A DNA stretch of 12,574 bases from JTS-RE9 sp964649195. Its GTDB lineage: Bacteria; Planctomycetota; Phycisphaerae; Phycisphaerales; Phycisphaeraceae. The stretch's first letter is position 1; every line of letters begins with the position of its first letter. The DNA lies in NCBI GenBank assembly GCA_964649195.1, contig CAZYPK010000157.1:1-12574 (forward strand), read 5' to 3'. Below are positions 7,400 to 12,574 of this stretch, piece after piece. A program made the position numbers and the translations under genes. The notes beneath the pieces are model-generated. The model made no database searches and was not told where the DNA came from. It saw only the letters and a list, made by a program, of their open reading frames with translations.

Positions 7400-7897
7400 T
7401 TATTCTTCCGGTGTATAGATGAGACCTTCCCGCGACCGTAGGTCTTCAAGCAACGATTCGAACGAAGTCCCCCGGTATCCCTGAAATTCCACTTCAAGCC
7501 TTTGGGCAAGACCGCCGCCAATGGGCGCCCAATGGATGGCGGCAGGGCTGCGCACGATGACCATTTGATCCTTCAGCCTGACGAAAATAAGCCCGGTGCG
7601 ACTGGTTTCCCCCGACTTCTGATCGTATATGACAACCTCACCATCGGCGATCCTGATGTCGTACCGACATGGCGCAGCATCCTCGGCCGGCGACAATACA
7701 ATGACGGTGTTGCCCGGCACGTCAATCCTGACAACCCCTCCGCGCTGATCGAAGATGGGAGATGAATATACCCAGCCAGCCGAATGGCGATCGCGCCTGT
7801 TTTGAAACGGCATTCTCACATCTTGGTTGCTCAACAATAGAATCAACAGAACAATGAGCAGACCCGCGACAATGCCTGATCGTTGTTTGGAGATCAT
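7400..7897 (-). CDS. Small membrane-anchored protein of unknown function
   Basis: A 165-residue protein I do not recognise. Residues ~9-23 (VAGLLIVLLILLL) form a single N-terminal membrane anchor or uncleaved signal after a short basic start (MISKQRSG), so most of the chain should lie outside the cytoplasm. The remainder looks globular and beta-rich (GGVVRIDVPGNTVIVL, DGEVVIYDQKSG, DQMVIVRSPAAIHW) with an acidic C-terminus; no catalytic motif or Cys pair stands out. Start ATG 7897-7895 is supported by a GGTGA-like site five bases upstream and a TATAAT hexamer further up. It is the only minus-strand gene between DUF1501 and lpxC, and it is flanked by direct copies of a dispersed repeat, so it may be an accessory or recently inserted gene. 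That it is a real gene is inferred from the anchor, upstream signals and lack of a competing frame. Confidence 0.7.
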   Translation of the reverse strand: MISKQRSGIVAGLLIVLLILLLSNQDVRMPFQNRRDRHSAGWVYSSPIFDQRGGVVRIDVPGNTVIVLSPAEDAAPCRYDIRIADGEVVIYDQKSGETSRTGLIFVRLKDQMVIVRSPAAIHWAPIGGGLAQRLEVEFQGYRGTSFESLLEDLRSREGLIYTPEE

Positions 7898-7916
7898 ATG
7901 TCACCCAGTGTATTGC

Positions 7917-7922
7917 ATTATA
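7917..7922 (-). promoter_or_regulatory. Possible -10 element for the small minus-strand gene
   Basis: A perfect TATAAT on the minus strand, about 20 bases upstream of the ATG. No convincing -35 is found 16-19 bases further upstream. If used, the leader would be very short. Confidence 0.3.
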
Positions 7923-7963
7923 GGTCGCGAGAAAGGGGGCATTCGGTTTTTCAGCATTCCCCG

Positions 7964-8020
7964 TTTTGGAGCTTGTTTGGAACTTGAGCTTTGTCATTTG
8001 GAGTTTCCCGGCGAAGGCGA
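7964..8020 (+). repeat. Dispersed repeat, copy 3
   Basis: Begins ttttggagcttgtttgg and contains tttgtcatttggag. It matches copy 1 in inverse orientation (7191-7233) and copy 2 in direct orientation (7299-7338). The similarity continues into a GAA..AAACGGCTC tail, to about 8040. Together with copy 2 it brackets the small minus-strand gene as a direct repeat. Confidence 0.75.
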
Positions 8021-8050
8021 GGCGAAGAACCAAACGGCTCTGACCGATCC

Positions 8051-8091
8051 GGGGGGCCGGGGGCCAACCCGGGGGCAATCCGGGGGCAATC
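8051..8091 (+). repeat. G-tract cluster with 11-bp tandem repeat upstream of lpxC
   Basis: Two exact 11-base units (cgggggcaatc, 8070-8080 and 8081-8091) follow a related unit at 8058-8068. The block contains four G runs of 6, 5, 5 and 5 bases (8051-8056, 8059-8063, 8071-8075, 8082-8086) with spacers of 2, 7 and 6 bases, which fits the standard intramolecular G-quadruplex pattern. It ends about 30 bases before the TATAAT of the lpxC promoter. Confidence 0.7.
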
Positions 8092-8122
8092 CGGCGGTAA
8101 AGCCCTCCGCTCCCGAATCATC

Positions 8123-8128
8123 TATAAT
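8123..8128 (+). promoter_or_regulatory. Probable -10 element of lpxC-fabZ
   Basis: A perfect TATAAT, 42 bases upstream of the ATG, gives a leader of roughly 36 bases. No good -35 hexamer is found 16-19 bases upstream, where the G-tract cluster ends, so an activator or a non-standard promoter is possible. Confidence 0.45.
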
Positions 8129-8170
8129 CGATGGTTGCTTCGACTTGCAGACGCTTACGCCCGACTATCC

Positions 8171-9490
8171 ATGATGGAACTTCAGCACACGATCGCCGGA
8201 CCTGTGACACTGACCGGAAAGGGGCTCTTTTCCGGCATCGATGTCACGATGACCTTCCGCCCGGCGCCGGAGAATCATGGCATCGTCTTCGTCCGCACCG
8301 ATCTGAATGAAGCGCAGATTCCCGCCCTTGTCGGCAACGTCGTCAAGCGCGACCGGCGGACCACCATCCGCAAGGGTGATGCGAGCGTCGATACCACCGA
8401 ACATTGCATGAGCGCGATCGCCGGGCTGAACATCGACAATCTCATCGTCGAGCTCGATGCCGTCGAGGTGCCCGCCCTGGACGGCTCGGCCAAGCCTTTT
8501 CTGGAGGCGCTGGAAAAGGCGGGCATCGTCGGGCAGGAATCGCCGCGCAGACGGGTGAAGATCACCGAACCCATCGTGGTGAGACAGGGTGACGCGATGG
8601 CGATGGCCATGCCCTCCGATGAGCCGGGCATGCAGGTGGTCTATGACCTGGACTACGGCAAGGTGCAGGCGGTCGGCCGGCAGCTTCGCGCCTTCGACCT
8701 GCGCAACGGCGACTTCGCCCACGAGATCGCCCCGGCCCGCACCTTCTGTCTCGAACACGAGGCCCTGGCCATGAAGGCGGCAGGCATCGGGGCCCATCTG
8801 AGCGAGGATGATGTGCTGGTCATCGGCACGGGCGGCCCGCTGGGACGCAACCGATTCCGCTATCCCGATGAACCGGTGCGGCACAAGATCGTCGATCTCA
8901 TCGGCGATCTCTATCTGCTGGGCGCGCCGATTCAGGGCCGGGTGATCGCCTTCAAATCAGGACACGCTCTCAACCACGCCCTGGTGCGGGGCATCATCAG
9001 GCAGATGGCCGGCGGCATCCGACAGGACCTGGCCGGCACGCAGACCGTGTTCGACATCCGCAAGCTTTCACGCATGTTGCCCCATCGCTACCCGATGCAG
9101 CTTGTCGATCGCGTCGTGTTCATCGAAGGCGATCACCGCGCAGTGGGCATCAAGAATGTGACCATCAACGAACCCTTCTTCCAGGGCCACTACCCCGGCA
9201 CGCCGATCATGCCCGGCGTGCTGGTCGTCGAGGCGATGGCGCAGCTTTCGGGCGTGCTCATCGGGCAAAGCCTGGAGCACACGGGCAAACTGGCGGTGCT
9301 GCTTTCGCTGGATCGGGTGAAACTGAGAAAGCCCGTGACGCCTGGCGATCAACTGGTGCTGGAGGCGGAGGCCATCCGCGTGCGCAGCCGGATCGCCCAC
9401 ATGAAATGCAAGGCTTACGTCGGCAAAGACCTGGCGGCCGAGGCGGAAGTCAAGTTCATGCTCGTCGATGACGAGCAGCAGCAAATCTAA
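8171..9490 (+). CDS. lpxC/fabZ: Bifunctional LpxC-FabZ: UDP-3-O-acyl-GlcNAc deacetylase / 3-hydroxyacyl-ACP dehydratase
   Basis: The N-terminal half is the zinc deacetylase that commits UDP-3-O-acyl-GlcNAc to lipid A synthesis. The C-terminal half is the FabZ hotdog dehydratase of fatty-acid elongation. LpxC features: TTEH (E77, H78), DGSAKPF, the VRHKIVDLIGD zinc segment (H238, D242) and the catalytic-region KSGHALN (H265). FabZ features from about residue 293: LPHRYP with catalytic H305, GHYPGTPIMPG, and E354 in VVEAMAQ. The 439-residue length is what two complete domains joined by a short linker would give. Such fusions are known in Bacteroidetes and some other groups, so the enzyme is expected to be functional in the cytoplasm and to imply lipopolysaccharide production. 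The frame extends upstream to 7991, but that part is repeat-derived and lies before the TATAAT, so I take MMELQHTIAG at 8171. ATG 8174 is an alternative. Confidence 0.96.
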   Translation: MMELQHTIAGPVTLTGKGLFSGIDVTMTFRPAPENHGIVFVRTDLNEAQIPALVGNVVKRDRRTTIRKGDASVDTTEHCMSAIAGLNIDNLIVELDAVEVPALDGSAKPFLEALEKAGIVGQESPRRRVKITEPIVVRQGDAMAMAMPSDEPGMQVVYDLDYGKVQAVGRQLRAFDLRNGDFAHEIAPARTFCLEHEALAMKAAGIGAHLSEDDVLVIGTGGPLGRNRFRYPDEPVRHKIVDLIGDLYLLGAPIQGRVIAFKSGHALNHALVRGIIRQMAGGIRQDLAGTQTVFDIRKLSRMLPHRYPMQLVDRVVFIEGDHRAVGIKNVTINEPFFQGHYPGTPIMPGVLVVEAMAQLSGVLIGQSLEHTGKLAVLLSLDRVKLRKPVTPGDQLVLEAEAIRVRSRIAHMKCKAYVGKDLAAEAEVKFMLVDDEQQQI

Positions 9491-9494
9491 CCGC

Positions 9495-9579
9495 GGCATC
9501 ATCGCTGCGCGTCTGTTCTTTCAAAGCCGCAGCGTCCTCGCTGCGCGTCCGTCAAACGCGCAGCGAGGACGCTGCGGCT
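9495..9579. repeat. Perfect 23-bp hairpin (REP-like) with a degenerate half-copy
   Basis: 9525-9547 and 9557-9579 are exact inverse copies (arm begins agccgcagcgtcctcgctgc) around a 9-base loop. 9495-9522 is a degenerate copy of the left arm plus loop. It follows the lpxC-fabZ stop by 35 bases and lies before pyrG. A strong RNA stem is likely, but no T run follows on either strand, so it is not a canonical intrinsic terminator. Confidence 0.88.
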
Positions 9580-9593
9580 ATTAAAGACTCCGC

Positions 9594-9622
9594 TTGAATC
9601 CATCCTCGCCGCGCGGTACGGT
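9594..9622 (+). promoter_or_regulatory. Weak candidate promoter for pyrG
   Basis: TTGAAT (9594-9599, the same hexamer as the -35 of the PSCyt1 promoter) is followed after 17 bases by TACGGT (9617-9622), which matches the -10 consensus at only three positions. Its use would give an almost leaderless transcript, as the ATG is at 9628. Confidence 0.25.
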
Positions 9623-9627
9623 ATGAC

Positions 9628-11658
9628 ATGCCCATCCAACCGCCCAACCCATCTTCCGAGCCTGAATCCAACGTCGAAGACCTGCTCGCCTCCGTCGGTT
9701 CCGCCAGCCACGAAACCGAGTTTTTCAATCCGATTCCGCCGGGCTATCGCCACGGGCATCACAAGTATGTCATCGTGCTGGGCACCGTCATGTCCGGCCT
9801 GGGCAAGGGCATCTTCGCCAGTTCGCTCGCCAAGCTTCTGAAGAACAAAGGCCTCTCCGTCGCTCCCATCAAGATGGAGGGTTACCTCAACATCGACTCG
9901 GGCACGCTCAATCCCTATCGCCACGGCGAAGTGTTCGTGCTCGACGACGGCACCGAGACCGACATGGACCTGGGCACCTACGAGCGGATGCTCGAACAGG
10001 ACCTGACCCGCGACAACTTCGTCACCTCCGGCCAGATCTTCCGCAAGGTGCTCGACAAGGAACGCCACGGCGGATATCTGGGCCGCGATGTCCAGATGAT
10101 TCCACACGTCACCGGCGAAGTGAAATACCGCCTGCGCGAACTCGCGGTCAAGCAGAACGCCGATGTCGTCTTCGTCGAAGTCGGCGGCACCGTCGGTGAT
10201 TACGAAAACGGCTTCTACATCGAAGCGCTTCGCGAGCTCGCTTTCGAGGAAGGCCCCAACTCCACCTGCTTCGTCGCGCTGACTTATGTCATCGAGCCGC
10301 AGGCGCTGGGTGAGCAGAAATCCAAGGCGGCGCAGCTTGGCCTCAAGAAGGTGATGGAGGCGGGCATCCAGCCTCACATCGTCGCCTGTCGCGGCAAGAA
10401 CCCCGTGCGCGAATCGGTGCGCGAGAAGATTGCGATGTTCTCCAACGTGCCGATGAACTGCGTCTTCTCGATGCACGACCGCGATTCGATCTATCAGATT
10501 CCCGATGCCATGCACGATGCGGCACTGGATCGCCAGGTGCTTTCGATTCTCGATCTGCACGATCGCACCAACCCGATGGTGGAGGACAGCGCACGCAGCA
10601 AGTGGCATTGGTTCATGAACCGGCTGACCTCGCCTCGCAAATACAAGGCAAAGATCGGCATCGCCGGGAAATACGCGGCACTGCGCGATGCCTACGCCTC
10701 GATCGACAAGGCCATCGAACACTGCTCCACGCACCTGAGCGCCGAGATTGACCTGCAATGGTTCGACACCACCGAGATGCCCGCCGGCCGTGAGAACGAG
10801 GAAGCCGCGAAACTGCTCGAAGGCCTCGACGCGGTGATCGTGCCCGGCGGGTTCGGCGTGCGCGGCACCGAAGGGAAGATCGCCTGCGTCCGCTATTGCC
10901 GGGAAAACAAGGTGCCTTATCTGGGCATCTGTCTCGGCTTTCAGATGGCCGTCGTCGAGTTTGCCCGCAATGTCTGCGGACTTGACGGCGCATCCACGAC
11001 CGAGTTCGATCCCAGGTCCCCGCACCCGGTCATCGACATTCTTCCCGAACAGAAAAAGATCGAAGGCCTGGGCGGCAACATGCGACTGGGCGGCAAGGAT
11101 GTGCTCGTCGCCGCGAACACCCTCGCCGCGTTCCTTTTTGCGGAACAGGCGATCGGAGCCGCGGAAGCCGGGGGAGCCGGGGGAGCGGAAAGAGCAAAGA
11201 AGACAAGCAAAACGAGCTCTTTCGGCTCTTTCGGCTCCTCCCGCTCTTCCGGCTCTTCCGGCTCCCCCGGCTCCCTTCTTTCCTATTCCCAATCCCGCAT
11301 CGCCACGCCCGCCGCACCCTTCATGATTCGTCAGCGGTTCCGCCATCGCTACGAAGTTCATCCCGATTACATCGCCCGTCTGGAACAGGCCGGCCTGGTT
11401 TTTTCCGGTCGCCATCCGGTGCATCCGATCATGCAGATCATCGAACTGCCCCAGACCGGCCCGCACGCGCATCCTTATTTCATCGGCGGCCAGTTCCACC
11501 CCGAATTGACGGGCCGTCCGCTGCGCCCGCAGCCGATGTTCCTGGGCCTCGTCGCCGCCGCCGTGCGTCATGCGAATCCCACGATCGCACCGGACCTCAT
11601 CAGCGCCCGCTGGCTGCCGGTGGTGGAGAATGAGAAGCTGGCGACGGCGGGAGCGTGA
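9628..11658 (+). CDS. pyrG: CTP synthase, divergent, with N-terminal extension and low-complexity insertion
   Basis: Converts UTP, ATP and glutamine to CTP in the cytoplasm. The synthetase domain is recognisable: P-loop SGLGKG (K60, equivalent to K18 of E. coli), NIDSGTLNP, HGEVFVLDDGTETDMDLG, IPHVTGEVK and VEVGGTVGD. The glutaminase domain has GGFGVRG, PYLGICLGF (nucleophile C435) and QFHPEL (H624, E626), so the triad is complete. At 676 residues it is far longer than the usual ~540. It has a ~42-residue N-terminal extension rich in Pro/Ser, and the C435-H624 distance is 189 against 136 in E. coli (C379-H515). The excess of ~53 residues coincides with a Gly/Ser-rich repeat-encoded segment (about 512-565). 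There is also ~20 extra residues at the C-terminus. The usual KTKPTQ UTP/CTP-binding motif reads KSKAAQ here. It follows lpxC-fabZ on the same strand. The function is confident; the sequence is clearly from a divergent branch. Confidence 0.94.
   Translation: MPIQPPNPSSEPESNVEDLLASVGSASHETEFFNPIPPGYRHGHHKYVIVLGTVMSGLGKGIFASSLAKLLKNKGLSVAPIKMEGYLNIDSGTLNPYRHGEVFVLDDGTETDMDLGTYERMLEQDLTRDNFVTSGQIFRKVLDKERHGGYLGRDVQMIPHVTGEVKYRLRELAVKQNADVVFVEVGGTVGDYENGFYIEALRELAFEEGPNSTCFVALTYVIEPQALGEQKSKAAQLGLKKVMEAGIQPHIVACRGKNPVRESVREKIAMFSNVPMNCVFSMHDRDSIYQIPDAMHDAALDRQVLSILDLHDRTNPMVEDSARSKWHWFMNRLTSPRKYKAKIGIAGKYAALRDAYASIDKAIEHCSTHLSAEIDLQWFDTTEMPAGRENEEAAKLLEGLDAVIVPGGFGVRGTEGKIACVRYCRENKVPYLGICLGFQMAVVEFARNVCGLDGASTTEFDPRSPHPVIDILPEQKKIEGLGGNMRLGGKDVLVAANTLAAFLFAEQAIGAAEAGGAGGAERAKKTSKTSSFGSFGSSRSSGSSGSPGSLLSYSQSRIATPAAPFMIRQRFRHRYEVHPDYIARLEQAGLVFSGRHPVHPIMQIIELPQTGPHAHPYFIGGQFHPELTGRPLRPQPMFLGLVAAAVRHANPTIAPDLISARWLPVVENEKLATAGA
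11163..11279. repeat. Nonamer minisatellite with inverted arms inside pyrG
   Basis: The left part (11163-11195) has units such as gccggggga. The right part (11217-11279) has seven nonamers (ctctttcgg, ctctttcgg, ctcctcccg, ctcttccgg, ctcttccgg, ctcccccgg, ctcccttct). The two parts are roughly inverse copies around a ~21-base spacer, so the region could fold as a hairpin. In frame it encodes AEAGGAGGAERA, then Lys/Ser, then a run of Gly-Ser-X triplets. 11250-11274 matches the inverse of 12484-12509 with a single-base indel. Confidence 0.9.
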
Positions 11659-11668
11659 TATTGTCTGG

Positions 11669-11681
11669 TGATATCATATGA
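11669..11681. promoter_or_regulatory. Overlapping small palindromes upstream of the GntR gene (possible operator)
   Basis: TGATATCA (11669-11676) overlaps TCATATGA (11674-11681) in the 97-base gap between pyrG and the GntR gene. GntR-family regulators often bind short palindromes near their own promoter, so autoregulation is possible. TATCAT at 11672-11677 could also serve as a -10. This is inference from position only. Confidence 0.25.
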
Positions 11682-11755
11682 CTTGAGGGCTTCGTGTCGG
11701 TGGAGCATCAAATCGTCGGCGTCTCATGATGAAGCATTACGAAGGGTGACCGTTC

Positions 11756-12475
11756 ATGGCAAAGGCAGGCACAAGAGAACCGAAGTCACCCGTCAGCCGT
11801 CTTGATTCGCCGAACCTCGTGGATACGGTCGTCAAGCAGTTGCGGCGGTTGATTCTTCAAGGCGAATACGGCGAGACCGGCGAACTGCCTTCCGAGGGGG
11901 ACCTGGGCGCGCGGTTCGGCGTGTCGCGCACGGTGACGCGGGAGGCGATGCGGATTCTGCGCACGCAGGGGCTGGTCGATGTCTCGCGCGGGAAGATGCC
12001 CCGCGTCAGGCCGGCCGATCCGATGGTGGCGGTGGAGAGCCTTCAGAATCATCTGCACCGGTCGAGCGCATCGCTGGAGCAGCTCATCGAGATTCGCCAC
12101 GCCCTGGAGCCTGCGATCGCCGGTCTGGCCGCCGAGCGTGCGACGCTGGCCGACATCGAGAAGATGCGGGAGCTGATTCTGGATCAGGAACGGGCGGGCA
12201 GGCTCAACGATCAGATCGAGGCGGACATCCAGTTCCACAATCATCTCGCCTTGGCCACGCGGAACCCCATCTTTCCGCTGCTGCTGAGCACGGTGTTGCC
12301 GCTCATGTTCGAGTCCCGCCGCAGGACGATTTCGAAGGTGGGCGTCACCCGCGCCTTGATCGGCCATCGCGCGATACTCGATGCGGTGCATCAGCGCGAT
12401 ATGAAAGGGGCCCGCGCCGCGATGGAACGGCACCTGGGCATGGCGGTGGAGGATCTGAATCGCTTTGGCACTTGA
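11756..12475 (+). CDS. GntR-family transcriptional regulator, FadR/FCD subfamily
   Basis: A 239-residue cytoplasmic DNA-binding regulator. Residues ~20-85 form the winged helix-turn-helix (ILQGEYGETGELPSEGDLGARFGVSRTVTREAMRIL, then the wing GLVDVSRGKMPRVR). Residues ~105-235 form the helical FCD effector domain with its metal-ligand set in place: D157 and H161 (DIQFH), H204 (GHRAI) and H226 (ERHLG). FCD proteins usually sense small organic acids, often sugar acids; the ligand here cannot be inferred. The start is well supported by AAGGG at 11742-11746, nine bases before the ATG. It is in the same direction as pyrG, 97 bases downstream, but probably has its own promoter. Its target genes are likely beyond the right edge or elsewhere, as nothing in the window looks like a sugar-acid pathway. 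Length and motifs are normal. Confidence 0.95.
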   Translation: MAKAGTREPKSPVSRLDSPNLVDTVVKQLRRLILQGEYGETGELPSEGDLGARFGVSRTVTREAMRILRTQGLVDVSRGKMPRVRPADPMVAVESLQNHLHRSSASLEQLIEIRHALEPAIAGLAAERATLADIEKMRELILDQERAGRLNDQIEADIQFHNHLALATRNPIFPLLLSTVLPLMFESRRRTISKVGVTRALIGHRAILDAVHQRDMKGARAAMERHLGMAVEDLNRFGT

Positions 12476-12483
12476 AAGCGGGA

Positions 12484-12510
12484 GGAGCCGGGGGAGCCGG
12501 GAAGAGCCGG
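12484..12510. repeat. Nonamer tandem repeat after the GntR gene
   Basis: Three units (ggagccggg, ggagccggg, aagagccgg) start eight bases after the GntR stop codon. 12484-12509 is the inverse of pyrG-internal 11250-11274 apart from one base, so both are copies of one dispersed minisatellite. Here it is non-coding. Confidence 0.85.
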
Positions 12511-12526
12511 AGGAGGTGAGAAGTTT

Positions 12527-12562
12527 TGGGTGGCTGGGGCTGAGTCCGCGAAGCCCCGGCCC
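12527..12562 (+). repeat. 36-bp dispersed repeat, copy 2
   Basis: Exact 36-base match to 5471-5506, with the same internal hairpin. The window ends 12 bases later with cttcag, which matches the inverse of the heptamer found in the 5531-5614 array, so another composite element may continue beyond the edge. Confidence 0.9.
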
Positions 12563-12574
12563 GGCGATCTTCAG

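Noticed and set aside
5650..7521. Long minus-strand open frame (623 codons) opposite DUF1501
   Set aside because: It is the antisense shadow of the DUF1501 gene, with compositionally biased translation and no motif; it also runs into the small gene on the same strand.
7991..8170. Upstream extension of LpxC-FabZ by 60 codons
   Set aside because: The extra part is encoded by the dispersed repeat and the G-tract cluster, lies upstream of the TATAAT, and has no counterpart in LpxC, whose usual N-terminus aligns at 8171.
9525..9579. Intrinsic terminator for lpxC-fabZ
   Set aside because: The stem is strong, but no T run follows on the plus strand (attaaagact), and the perfect symmetry with a nearby degenerate copy fits a REP-like repeat better.
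9499..11571. Long minus-strand open frame (690 codons) opposite pyrG
   Set aside because: It is antisense to a gene with full CTP synthase motifs; its translation is low-complexity and has no recognisable family. Such frames are common by chance in GC-rich DNA.

Overview
The window is GC-rich (roughly 60% or more) and looks chromosomal. The best guess is a planctomycete, perhaps of the Phycisphaerae type. The grounds are a PSCyt1/DUF1549/DUF1553 protein followed by its usual DUF1501 partner, a pairing very typical of Planctomycetota, together with a fused LpxC-FabZ lipid A enzyme and a divergent CTP synthase. This assignment is inference from gene families; there is no rRNA in the window to confirm it.

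Layout. Positions 1-1951 (minus) hold the N-terminal ~650 codons of leucyl-tRNA synthetase (leuS), which runs off the left edge. A 405-base gap with a good plus-strand promoter follows. Positions 2357-7125 (plus) encode an exported PSCyt1-family protein and an exported DUF1501 protein, a probable two-gene operon whose 194-base gap is filled by a composite repeat. Positions 7126-8170 are an accessory patch: a small minus-strand gene for a membrane-anchored protein of unknown function (7400-7897) lies between copies of a dispersed A/T-richer repeat, next to a G-tract cluster upstream of lpxC. Positions 8171-12475 (plus) carry lpxC-fabZ (lipid A and fatty-acid synthesis), a divergent pyrG (CTP synthase) and a FadR/FCD-subfamily GntR regulator.

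The most unusual aspect is the repeat load. At least seven short tandem arrays with different units (7, 15, 18, 7, 11, 9 and 9 bp), one 26-bp perfect palindrome, one 23-bp perfect hairpin, a 36-bp exact dispersed repeat and a three-copy dispersed element lie within 12.6 kb. Several sit inside housekeeping genes: leuS carries a palindrome plus 15-bp tandem in the editing-domain region and a 7-bp array near the left edge, and pyrG carries a nonamer minisatellite that adds about 53 residues between its catalytic Cys and His. Almost the same nonamer string appears on the opposite strand in the intergenic space after the GntR gene. This suggests that mobile or expanding repeat families have been tolerated as protein insertions in essential enzymes.

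No tRNA, rRNA, CRISPR array, transposase or phage gene was seen. I found no clearly new multi-gene system; the repeat invasion of essential genes and the repeat-flanked orphan gene are the observations most worth following up.
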